Source: CAYSHJ01 sp964589725
Lineage (GTDB): Bacteria > Planctomycetota > Planctomycetia > Planctomycetales > Planctomycetaceae
Assembly (NCBI GenBank): GCA_964589725.1
Contig: CAZPUJ010000197.1
Coordinates: 1-9,489 of the forward strand
Length of the DNA: 9,489 nucleotides
Reading direction: 5' to 3'
A model generated the notes under the pieces. The model made no database searches and was not told the origin of the DNA. It saw only the letters and a list, made by a program, of their open reading frames with translations. Below, piece by piece: positions 1-6,256 of the stretch. Each line of letters starts with the position of its first letter. The stretch's first letter is position 1. Position numbers and translations under genes: made by a program.

Positions 1-591
1 GACTTGCAACGTCTGATCGACGGTGCCGCCCGTTCGACCGGGCGGCTGGACGTCCTCGTCAACAATGCCGGGATTGGCATGGTCAAACAAATCGGTGAAG
101 TCACCGAATCGGATTGGGACAATTGCCTGGACACGAATCTCAAGGCGGCCTTCTTCGGAGCGAAGTTCGCGATCCCGCACCTGATCGCGGCTGGCGGCGG
201 GGCGATCGTGAACATTGCCAGTAACGCCGGCTTGCTGCCACGAGCACACGACCCAGTCTACTCAATCAGCAAGATGGCCTTGGTGGCGCTGACGAAAAGC
301 CTGGCCTTGTGTCACGCGCAGGACCGCATCCGCATCAACGCCGTTTGCCCCGGACCCGTCGGTGACACGGGCATGATGAACGCGGATCTCGATCAAGCTC
401 GGGATCGTTCGGCCGCCGAACAACGAATTATCGCAGCCAGTCCGCTAGCGAAGGCGTTCGATCGAATGAGTCGACCCGAAGAAATTGCGGAGGCCGTCCT
501 GTATTTGGTCAGCGACGCCGCTTGTATGGTGACCGGAACGGCGCTGGCAATCGATGGCGGCAAGTCGCTCGGTGTGCCGCCCAAATTGTGA
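1..591 (+). CDS. Short-chain dehydrogenase/reductase (SDR), 5' end outside the window
   Basis: NAD(P)-dependent oxidoreductase of the classical SDR family, FabG-like in its C-terminal two thirds. The reading frame is open from base 1, so the start and the nucleotide-binding TGxxxGxG segment (roughly the first 60 residues) lie upstream. Visible signatures are the NNAG motif (bases 61-72), the catalytic Ser in NIAS (220-222), and the YxxxK pair in YSISK (Tyr 259-261, Lys 271-273). These are followed by the usual INAVCPGPV turn and a C-terminal VTGTALAIDGG segment. Asn, Ser, Tyr and Lys are all present, so this copy looks catalytically intact. The substrate is not deducible. It is separated from the E1 gene by about 360 bp of repeat-rich spacer, so co-transcription is uncertain. 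Its 3' two thirds are duplicated at 5691-6058. Confidence 0.9.
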   Translation, partial: DLQRLIDGAARSTGRLDVLVNNAGIGMVKQIGEVTESDWDNCLDTNLKAAFFGAKFAIPHLIAAGGGAIVNIASNAGLLPRAHDPVYSISKMALVALTKSLALCHAQDRIRINAVCPGPVGDTGMMNADLDQARDRSAAEQRIIAASPLAKAFDRMSRPEEIAEAVLYLVSDAACMVTGTALAIDGGKSLGVPPKL

Positions 592-680
592 TGCTTGACT
601 CCAACGATGGTAGCCTCCCAGTCTGCAAAGGTGTCAAGAATCGATTCAGTGTTCGGCTCCTGCCACCTTTGCCTTCTCCT
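225..680 (+). repeat. Long direct repeat, copy A (partner at 5691-6122)
   Basis: The SDR 3' part and about 90 bp beyond its stop codon recur at 5691-6122. Base 225 aligns with 5691. In the last ~300 coding bases I count about 19 mismatches by eye (about 94% identity), most of them synonymous. After the stop codon both copies continue with TGCTTGACTCCAA, then differ by an indel of about 24 bp (copy A carries extra sequence containing AAAGGTGTCA). They realign at CGATTC...CGG and end together near GCCTTTGCCTTCTCC or its variant. The homology therefore ignores gene borders, as expected for a duplicated DNA segment. Confidence 0.85.
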
Positions 681-741
681 CGTGCGACGCTTTCATTCGT
701 GACTCTCCTCCGGCTTCGCGCCGGCGCACCCTGACACCTTT
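627..741. repeat. Inverted pair of the AAAGGTGTCA repeat family
   Basis: AAAGGTGTCA at 627-636 and its reverse complement TGACACCTTT at 732-741 bracket about 95 bp. The same core occurs in direct orientation at 8312-8321 and 8367-8376, so this is a dispersed element and not a local accident. The bracketed DNA has no coding signature. It could be a small non-autonomous element, or two separate repeat copies facing each other. Confidence 0.5.
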
Positions 742-810
742 TGGTCTCCTTCCAACAGAATCGAATCTCCCTGGCCACAAGGGCCAGAACTACAAATTGC
801 CTAACACGAC

Positions 811-826
811 GAATTAGCCAGCCGTG
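811..826 (-). repeat. 16-base dispersed repeat
   Basis: GAATTAGCCAGCCGTG is the exact reverse complement of 9278-9293 and of 9349-9364 in the tandem array at the right end. Three perfect copies in one 9.5-kb window mark a dispersed repeat family, here a short solitary piece. Confidence 0.7.
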
Positions 827-937
827 TGTGACCAGGGCGTTCGCCTTGCTGGACCCGGTGAGAACCGACAGAATCGTGGCCCATTTGGTTCATGGCTCAT
901 GGCGAAATGAACGATGTCCGCGCGATACAAGATCTCC

Positions 938-942
938 AAGGA
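938..942 (+). promoter_or_regulatory. Putative ribosome binding site deciding the E1 start
   Basis: AAGGA lies 10 bases upstream of the ATG at 953. The in-frame ATG at 914, which would add 13 residues, has no purine-rich site before it. This favours 953, weakly, because this type of organism often does without Shine-Dalgarno pairing. Confidence 0.4.
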
Positions 943-952
943 ACGAGCCTCA

Positions 953-2947
953 ATGCCTGTCACGATGGAGCGTCGTGTTCCCGCGAATTTTGGCGCAACG
1001 AGTTCGTGCGCCTTTCCGCGAGAGCGACTGTTCGCCCAGGCCATTTTGATCCGCTCAGTCGAAGAGCGAATGTTGGAGCTCTTCGCGCAAGCAAAACTGT
1101 TCGGAACCATTCACACCTGCATCGGTCAAGAATGGACTGGAGTTGCAGTCGCCGAGCACCTGCGGGAGGGGGATCTGATTTTCAGCAATCACCGCTGCCA
1201 CGGGCATTTTCTTGCGCGGACCGATAATGTCGATGGCTTGATCGCCGAGGTCATGGGCAAGCAGACGGGCGTTTGTGGCGGGCGAGGTGGCAGTCAACAT
1301 TTGTGCTCGGACGGGTTCTTCAGCAACGGTGTGCAGGGTGGCATCGTTCCGGTGGCGGCGGGACTGGCGTTGGCGCAAAAGCTGCGCGAGTCGGAGAACA
1401 TCACCGTGGTTTTCATCGGCGACGGCACGTTGGGCGAGGGGGTGGTTTACGAGACACTCAATGTCGCATCGAAATGGAATCTGCCGTTGCTCGTCGTCTT
1501 GGAGAATAATCTGTATTCGCAAAGCACCAGTCAGCAACAAACGCTGGCCGGCGACATCGGGGCTCGTGCCGAGGCGTTTGGGATCGCGGCTCGAACGGCG
1601 AACACATGGGAACCAGAATCGCTGCTCGACAACATCGGCGAATGTGTGTCGTTGATCCGGTGCCTGAGCCGGCCGATGTTTTTACGAATCGACACTTACC
1701 GGCTGATGGCACATTCCAAAGGCGACGACGACCGGAATCCCGACGTCGTCCGCGAGCATCGGGAACGTGATCCGGTGACGCGATACTTCGCTGAAGAGCC
1801 GGAAGCGGCGGAGCGGGCGCTCGCGGCCGCGCGTCGGCGGATCGACGCGGCCGTCGTTGCGGCTGAGAATGCTCCGTTTCCGGAGTTGGCTTTGCCGGCG
1901 GGAGCGTGTTCGTCGGAGATTTCGTGGCAGCCAGCGAGCGTCGCTCAGCCGGAACGATCGGTGACGCTGATCCGCAACGCGCTGCAACGTGCTCTGAAGT
2001 CCGACGAGCGAGTCGTGCTGCTCGGCGAGGACATCGAGTCGCCTTATGGCGGGGCGTTCAAAGCGACGAAAGGGCTGAGCGACGAGTTCCCTGGCCGCGT
2101 GCGGAACGCGCCGATCAGCGAGGCGTTGATCATTGGCTTAGGCAATGGGCTGGCGTTGGCCAAGCTGCGGCCGGTCTGCGAGATCATGTTTGGCGACTTT
2201 GTCACACTGGCGGCAGACCAGCTCATCAATCACGCCTCGAAGTTTCGGTTCATGTACAACGACCAGGTCACGGTCCCGCTGATCGTGCGGACGCCGATGG
2301 GAGGCCGCCGCGGTTACGGGCCGACGCACAGCCAGTCGCTCGAAAAACATTTGCTCGGTTTGCCGGACACGCGCGTGCTGGCGACGAATCACCGGTTCGA
2401 TCCGGGCATGCTGTACGACCGCCTGTTCGAGACAATCGACCGGCCGACGCTTGTCATCGAAAACAAAGTTCTGTACGGACAACGAGTCTCCGCCGAGTTG
2501 CCTGCTGGATTTGTACTCGAACACAGCAATGAGCAGTTTCCTTCGATCCGCATTCGTCCGGAAGGTCCGCCGGACGTCACGGTTGTCTGCTACGGCGAGA
2601 TGTTGCGCGAAGTCGAAACGGCGATCCTCGAAGCGTTCGACGAACACGAGATCCTCGCGGAAGTCATCTGCCCGGCGCAGTTGTATCCGCTCGACTTGCC
2701 GCCGATCGCGGACTCGGCCGCGTGTAGCGGGCGGCTGTTGATCGTTGAAGAAGGGATCGGGTTCGCGGCGTTCGGCGCTGAGGTGATCGCTCAAATTCAG
2801 GAGCAATCGCCGGGCGTGTTGCGTCGCGTGCGGCGGCTGGCGTCGCCGGAGATGCCGATCCCGGCGTGTGCGTTGCTCGAACAAAAGATGCTGCCGCGAG
2901 CCGAGTCGATCGTGGCGGCCTTGGTGGAGTTGATGTCGCATGTCTGA
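953..2947 (+). CDS. Fused alpha/beta thiamine-dependent 2-oxo acid dehydrogenase E1
   Basis: E1 of a 2-oxo acid dehydrogenase-type complex: it decarboxylates a 2-oxo acid (or ketose-like donor) on thiamine diphosphate and passes the acyl group to the lipoyl arm of E2. It has 664 residues. The alpha half is about 25-320: GGRGGS near 109-114 and the ThDP motif GDG (156-158)-x26-NN (185-186). The beta half is about 336-664: GEDIESPYGG near 358, PISEA with the presumed ThDP-activating Glu at 390, and THSQS with His near 459. The two halves are separate alpha and beta subunits in most PDH, branched-chain and acetoin complexes, so the fusion is notable. The stop overlaps the E2 start by 8 bp, implying translational coupling. 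No E3 gene is present in the window. Substrate is unknown: fused E1s occur both in ordinary oxo acid complexes and in carrier-protein-loading systems. The ATG at 914 is an alternative start. Confidence 0.93.
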   Translation: MPVTMERRVPANFGATSSCAFPRERLFAQAILIRSVEERMLELFAQAKLFGTIHTCIGQEWTGVAVAEHLREGDLIFSNHRCHGHFLARTDNVDGLIAEVMGKQTGVCGGRGGSQHLCSDGFFSNGVQGGIVPVAAGLALAQKLRESENITVVFIGDGTLGEGVVYETLNVASKWNLPLLVVLENNLYSQSTSQQQTLAGDIGARAEAFGIAARTANTWEPESLLDNIGECVSLIRCLSRPMFLRIDTYRLMAHSKGDDDRNPDVVREHRERDPVTRYFAEEPEAAERALAAARRRIDAAVVAAENAPFPELALPAGACSSEISWQPASVAQPERSVTLIRNALQRALKSDERVVLLGEDIESPYGGAFKATKGLSDEFPGRVRNAPISEALIIGLGNGLALAKLRPVCEIMFGDFVTLAADQLINHASKFRFMYNDQVTVPLIVRTPMGGRRGYGPTHSQSLEKHLLGLPDTRVLATNHRFDPGMLYDRLFETIDRPTLVIENKVLYGQRVSAELPAGFVLEHSNEQFPSIRIRPEGPPDVTVVCYGEMLREVETAILEAFDEHEILAEVICPAQLYPLDLPPIADSAACSGRLLIVEEGIGFAAFGAEVIAQIQEQSPGVLRRVRRLASPEMPIPACALLEQKMLPRAESIVAALVELMSHV

Positions 2948-4358
2948 GGTTCTGGAAGTCCGGATTCCTCACGAAAACGTCAACGACGACGCGGTCCTGT
3001 TGATGGCCTGGCGAGTCGCAGACGGCGACATTGTGGAAGCGGATCAGCCGTTGGTCGAAGTCGAAACCAGCAAGGCGACTTACGATATTCCGAGCCCCGC
3101 GTGCGGCGTGGTCAAGCTGGTTGTCTCCGGCGAACGAGAAGTCCCGGTCGGCGCGGTGTTATGTTACGTCGGCGACTCCATCGCGGCGATTGAAGCGTTT
3201 GTGGCCTCGCTATCAGACACATCGCAGGGGAGAATCGATGCGGCGTATGAGACACAGGCAGGTGCGGGAGTGAAAAGCGAGACCGCGAGCAGGATGGGCA
3301 CTTCTGCCCGTCGTGCCGTTTCGACGGGCAAGAGCAGCGCTGACTCGACGGGTAAGAATGCCCATCCTGCGCCGCAATCGACTCGACTCAGCCGCAAAGC
3401 TCGCGAATTGATCCAGCAGCGCGGGCTGTCGGCGGCCGACTTTGCGAATTGCGGCTTGATCCGTACCAGTGATGTCTTGTCACGACTCGGCCAATTGGAC
3501 GTCGCGCCAGTGCAATCGCCGATCGAACCAAGAGGCGATACTTTGCCGACGGTGCGCGGAGCGGCCGGCGTGCCGATCCATTCCGAGCCTGTGTCGCGTA
3601 CGAAACGGCTTGAGGCGAGATTGCTGTCTTGGAACACTCAGCAAGCTCTGCGGAGTTCGGTGGTCACGGCGGTGCCTGCGTTGGCACATCAGTCCGAATC
3701 GGCGAGCGATTCGGCGGAGCGGCGATCCGTGCAGCTGATTTCTGAAGTCGCTCGGCTGTTGAAAAAGTACCCCACGTTCAACGCCTTTTGCAGCGGCGAT
3801 CAGAATCACTTTTACGAACAGGTTAACATCGGCTACGCCCTCGATGCCGGGCATGGTCTGAAGGTGCCGGTGTTCCGCAACGCCGGTGAAAAGAGCCTCG
3901 ACGAACTGCTAGCGGAGCGGCGACGGTTTGTGGACGATTATCTGGCCGGCACGCTCAAGCCGGAATCGTTGGTCGGTGGGACGTTCACGATCACCGATTT
4001 ATCCGGCAGCGGCGTGATTCTGTACGACCCACTGATCGTCGAGGCTCAAGCCGCGATCTTGGGAATCGGCGCGAATCACCACGCCGTCGGAACCCGCGCG
4101 GCATTCAACTTGATTCTGTCGTTCGATCATCGCCTGACCGAAGGCCGAGCAGCGGCGAGATTTGTGAATGAACTCAAGGAACGGTTGGTGGCCTCGGCGG
4201 AGGCCAAGACATCCATCACCGACCAATCGCCAGTTTGTTCCGTGTGCCGGATGTCCGTGGCCGAAGCAACGGCTCACCAGCATTATTTGGTGCAGGTCGC
4301 CGGTGCGGTGGAAGGTGAATCGAAGCTGGTTTGCACGATCTGTTTGAACGGCCGCTGA
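2940..4358 (+). CDS. Lipoyl-dependent E2 acyltransferase with C-terminal zinc-ribbon-like tail
   Basis: Core acyltransferase of a 2-oxo acid dehydrogenase-type complex, 472 residues. Order: lipoyl domain 1-80, with the lipoylation Lys45 in VETSKATYD; a linker at about 85-147 containing an in-frame palindrome; a peripheral-subunit-binding domain at about 148-182 (LSRKARELI...GLIRTSDVL), which normally docks E1 or E3; and a catalytic domain at about 215-418 with VNIGYALDAGHGLKVPVFR and GGTFTITDLSGSG. The active-site motif is D-HRLTEG (His397, Glu401), with Glu where the family has the Asp of HxxxDG. After the catalytic domain, where E2s usually end, there is a ~50-residue extension with CxxC at 433-436 and CxxC at 465-468, which looks like a zinc ribbon. 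It overlaps E1 by 8 bp and is therefore its partner. The acyl acceptor (CoA or a carrier protein) cannot be read from sequence. Confidence 0.9.
   Translation: MSEVLEVRIPHENVNDDAVLLMAWRVADGDIVEADQPLVEVETSKATYDIPSPACGVVKLVVSGEREVPVGAVLCYVGDSIAAIEAFVASLSDTSQGRIDAAYETQAGAGVKSETASRMGTSARRAVSTGKSSADSTGKNAHPAPQSTRLSRKARELIQQRGLSAADFANCGLIRTSDVLSRLGQLDVAPVQSPIEPRGDTLPTVRGAAGVPIHSEPVSRTKRLEARLLSWNTQQALRSSVVTAVPALAHQSESASDSAERRSVQLISEVARLLKKYPTFNAFCSGDQNHFYEQVNIGYALDAGHGLKVPVFRNAGEKSLDELLAERRRFVDDYLAGTLKPESLVGGTFTITDLSGSGVILYDPLIVEAQAAILGIGANHHAVGTRAAFNLILSFDHRLTEGRAAARFVNELKERLVASAEAKTSITDQSPVCSVCRMSVAEATAHQHYLVQVAGAVEGESKLVCTICLNGR
3289..3370. repeat. REP-like palindrome inserted in frame in the E2 linker
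   Basis: Arms 3289-3312 and 3347-3370 are 24 bases each and complementary at 20 positions. The outer 12 bases of each arm (GCAGGATGGGCA and its complement) match perfectly. Between the arms lies another GACGGGCAAGAG stretch (3323-3334) resembling the start of the right arm. The element encodes about residues 117-144, a Ser/Thr/Lys/Arg-rich stretch of the flexible linker, and keeps the frame open. Its form suggests a mobile palindromic repeat tolerated in a disordered region. Confidence 0.7.
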
Positions 4359-4374
4359 ACGGACAGCACTGCAA

Positions 4375-4405
4375 CGATTCCGCCGGGATAGGCCCGGCGG
4401 AATCG
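4375..4405. terminator. Perfect 13-bp hairpin between E2 and the carrier-protein gene
   Basis: CGATTCCGCCGGG (4375-4387) and CCCGGCGGAATCG (4393-4405) form a perfect 13-bp GC-rich stem with a 5-base loop, 16 bases after the E2 stop. No T-run follows, so it is not a classic intrinsic terminator. It may attenuate transcription or protect the 3' end of the E1-E2 message. It also lies inside the open frame upstream of ATG 4457, an argument for that later start in the next gene. Confidence 0.6.
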
Positions 4406-4456
4406 ATCGAGCGCTGTCGGTCTCACTTGGACCTTTTGGATTCCGAAAGTTGTGGC

Positions 4457-5563
4457 ATGCACGAAAATCTTCTGAGCGGACTGCGGGTAGTTTGTCACGT
4501 GATCTTGGGGATCACGTTTTTCTGGCTGTCGCCGACGATTGCCACGTTGGCGCTGGCCGGCATCATCCACGGAGTCATTGACGGGCTGGGGATGTCGGAG
4601 ACTTGGTCGTGGCAGCATTGGGTCATCTTCGCGCCGCTGATTTATATCAGTTGGCTGAACTTGTTTTTGATTTCGTGCGCAATCGACACGTGGACGTGGC
4701 CGTTCTTGTTCGGCATTCGTAAACACCGCCGCATCACCACTGCGGGCCGTTTCCGCGACGACTTTCGGTTTCATTTGATGTTGTTCTATTACCTGCGCGA
4801 GCGGGTCGTGTGGCATCTGCCGCTGACACAGTCGTACATGTGTTTCGCGGGGCTGCGGCAACTGGTACTGCGGGCGACAGCGATGAAAACTCACATCGGC
4901 AGCAGGAGCCTGTTACTTGGGCGGTTGTATGACGCCGACCTGACCGAGGTTGGGGACGGAGCGGTTCTGGGTGCCGGCAGCACGGTGACAGCTCACACCA
5001 TCATGGCGAATCCGGACGGTACCAAGTCGTATTTCACCGCGCCCGTCGTAATTGGCCCGCGAGTGGTGATTGGGGGTGAAACGCGAATCGACCTGGGGGT
5101 GACGATCGGAGCTGACGCGATCGTGGAACCAATGAGCTACGTCAGGCCGTTCACGACAATCGGCGCCACCGAGGCCTGGGGCGGCAATCCGGCTCGCTTC
5201 CTCCGCTGGCGGAATTCCGGTGAAGTGGGCCGCACCAAATTGAATCGCAGCGATGTCACGTCCTTGCCGATGCGCGAGATCGAGCCGGCCGATATTGGAA
5301 CACACGAGCCGGCGTTGCGCAAAGTCGTGGCGCAGGCGCTGGACCGGCCCCTCGACGCGATCACACCCACGTTGTCGGCCGCGAACTGTGCGGCGTGGGA
5401 TTCGCTCGGACAATTAGGGATCGCCGCCGGATTGCAGCAGTGTTTCGGGATTTCGTTGACGCACCAGGAAAGTTTTCGGCTGCGCTCGATGTCGGATCTG
5501 CGACAACTGTTGAATGAGAGGCTGCGAACAGGATCACCTTGTCCGGCTGGAACTTCTCGATGA
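4457..5563 (+). CDS. Membrane-anchored hexapeptide-repeat protein with C-terminal acyl/peptidyl carrier domain
   Basis: 368 residues. Hydrophobic segments at about 8-38 and 53-76 indicate a membrane anchor. Residues ~146-250 form a left-handed beta helix of acyltransferase type (VGDGAVLGAGSTV, VIGPRVVIGGETRI, VTIGADAIVEP, GGNPARFLRW). Residues ~283-355 resemble a phosphopantetheine carrier domain, with the attachment Ser316 in WDSLGQLGI. The TM plus beta-helix part resembles the terminal domain of Pls/PosA-type NRPS proteins; linkage to a carrier domain suggests handling of a tethered acyl or aminoacyl group at the membrane. Start ATG 4457 is preferred over 4331, which would overlap E2 and translate through the hairpin. 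No clear ribosome site. The last 12 residues (357-368) are read from an antisense nucleotidyltransferase fragment beginning at 5525, so the native C-terminus has been replaced. The carrier domain appears nearly complete. Confidence 0.8.
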   Translation: MHENLLSGLRVVCHVILGITFFWLSPTIATLALAGIIHGVIDGLGMSETWSWQHWVIFAPLIYISWLNLFLISCAIDTWTWPFLFGIRKHRRITTAGRFRDDFRFHLMLFYYLRERVVWHLPLTQSYMCFAGLRQLVLRATAMKTHIGSRSLLLGRLYDADLTEVGDGAVLGAGSTVTAHTIMANPDGTKSYFTAPVVIGPRVVIGGETRIDLGVTIGADAIVEPMSYVRPFTTIGATEAWGGNPARFLRWRNSGEVGRTKLNRSDVTSLPMREIEPADIGTHEPALRKVVAQALDRPLDAITPTLSAANCAAWDSLGQLGIAAGLQQCFGISLTHQESFRLRSMSDLRQLLNERLRTGSPCPAGTSR

Positions 5564-5654
5564 TTTGGCGAACGTACCCGCGGATCGCCGACATGGGGAT
5601 GTTGGGCGATTCATGCTGGCGCTGCGGTTTTGAGGTTTGGGTGTACGTGCTCAT
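5525..5654 (-). pseudogene. N-terminal fragment of a MNT-type nucleotidyltransferase
   Basis: On the minus strand, ATG at 5654 opens a 43-residue stretch ending MSAIRGYVRQIIEK-FQPDKVILF. This is the typical N-terminus of small nucleotidyltransferases, where ILF is followed by GS and the catalytic DxD. The homology stops at the F just before that motif: after 5525 the sequence belongs to the plus-strand carrier-protein gene. The catalytic core is missing, so this is a dead fragment. Identification rests on remembered family consensus over a short stretch. Confidence 0.65.
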
Positions 5655-5690
5655 GGATTCATTCTGGCCGAGAACGCGGTCCGCGAGCAG

Positions 5691-6058
5691 CGCCGGCTTA
5701 CTACCTCGAGCGCACAACCCGGGCTACTCAATCAGCAAGATGGCCTTGGTGGCCGCTGACGAAAAGCCTGGCCTTGTGTCACGCGCAGGACCGCATCCGC
5801 ATCAACGCCGTTTGCCCCGGACCCGTCGGTGACACGGACATGATGAACGCGGATCTCGATCAAGCTCGGGATCGTTCGGCCGCCGAACAAGGAATCATCG
5901 CTGCCAGTCCGCTGGCGCAAGCGTTCGGTCGCATGAGTCGACCCGAAGAAATTGGCGAGGCCGTCCTGTACTTGGTCAGCGACGCCGCTTACATGGTGAC
6001 CGGAACAGCGTTGGCGATCGACGGCGGCAAGTCGCTCGGTGTGCCGCCGAAATTGTGA
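5691..6058 (+). pseudogene. 5'-truncated, frameshifted second copy of the SDR gene
   Basis: Matches 225-591 (offset 5466, then 5467). It begins inside the gene, after NIASN, and so lacks the cofactor-binding half and the catalytic Ser. One extra C in GGCCGCTGACG (5751-5761; copy A has GGCGCTGACG) breaks the frame just after YSISKMALVA. The frame then runs on to the same GVPPKL end and TGA. Over the last ~300 bases most differences from copy A are synonymous (about 10 silent codon changes against 6 amino-acid changes by my count). The source was therefore probably a functional paralog that diverged before it was broken. The upstream boundary abuts the nucleotidyltransferase fragment. Confidence 0.88.
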
Positions 6059-6078
6059 TGCTTGACTCCAAAGCGCTT

Positions 6079-6104
6079 AGGAACCGATTCCTTTTTCGGT
6101 TCCT
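6079..6104. repeat. Hairpin of the AGGAACCG repeat family
   Basis: AGGAACCGA (6079-6087) pairs perfectly with TCGGTTCCT (6096-6104) around an 8-base T-rich loop. The arm sequence AGGAACCG also follows the GGTGTC core in the repeats at 8321-8328 and 8376-8383, so this palindrome belongs to the same family. It lies 20 bp after the SDR pseudogene stop. Confidence 0.6.
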
Positions 6105-6173
6105 GACGCCTTTGCCTTCTCCGTCAAGATACGGCTGTTGTGCAACATGCACGGAGGGGGCGGTCGTCGCCAG

Positions 6174-6213
6174 AAACAAAACCCCGTCCCGTGCCAACTT
6201 CACACGGACAGGG
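6174..6213 (-). terminator. Intrinsic terminator of the Hsp70-like gene
   Basis: Read on the minus strand: CCCTGTCCGTG, a 9-base loop, CACGGGACGGGG, then TTTTGTTT. The stem (6182-6193 with 6203-6213) has one mismatch and one bulge. It lies about 45 bp downstream of the stop at 6257 and is correctly oriented to end that transcript. Confidence 0.65.
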
Positions 6214-6256
6214 CCATCACGACCTCAAGAGAGCCGGCCACCACGCCCAGCCACGG

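Larger units (their letters stand above)
592..952. other. Gene-free spacer between SDR and E1
   Basis: No credible gene: the open frames here have no family signature. It holds the tail of the SDR-linked repeat (to about 680), a pair of inverted AAAGGTGTCA sequences (627-636 and 732-741), a 5-bp stem hairpin CCGGC-TTCGC-GCCGG (710-724) with no T-run, and a 16-base repeat (811-826) found again near 9280. I see no convincing sigma-70 promoter for the E1 operon, although it should lie here if the operon is transcribed independently. Confidence 0.6.
5691..6122 (+). repeat. Long direct repeat, copy B (partner at 225-680)
   Basis: Includes the SDR pseudogene and about 64 bp of downstream sequence shared with copy A, up to GCCTTTGCCTTCTCC. 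The two direct copies bracket the whole E1-E2-carrier cluster, about 5.0 kb, and could recombine to delete or duplicate it. Confidence 0.8.

Noticed and set aside
2138..2941. 267-residue open frame on the minus strand
   Set aside because: Antisense to the E1 beta half. Arg/Asp/Gln-rich without family signatures, as expected for a GC-rich shadow frame.
4331..4456. Upstream extension of the carrier gene to ATG 4331
   Set aside because: It overlaps the E2 end by 28 bases and crosses the 13-bp hairpin. The added 42 residues are non-hydrophobic, while the membrane segment starts right after ATG 4457.
5630..6058. 142-residue frame that could be called a small SDR gene
   Set aside because: Its first ~45 residues come from the antisense nucleotidyltransferase fragment and the out-of-frame SDR part. 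Lacks the cofactor-binding half, the catalytic Ser and the YxxxK motif in frame.
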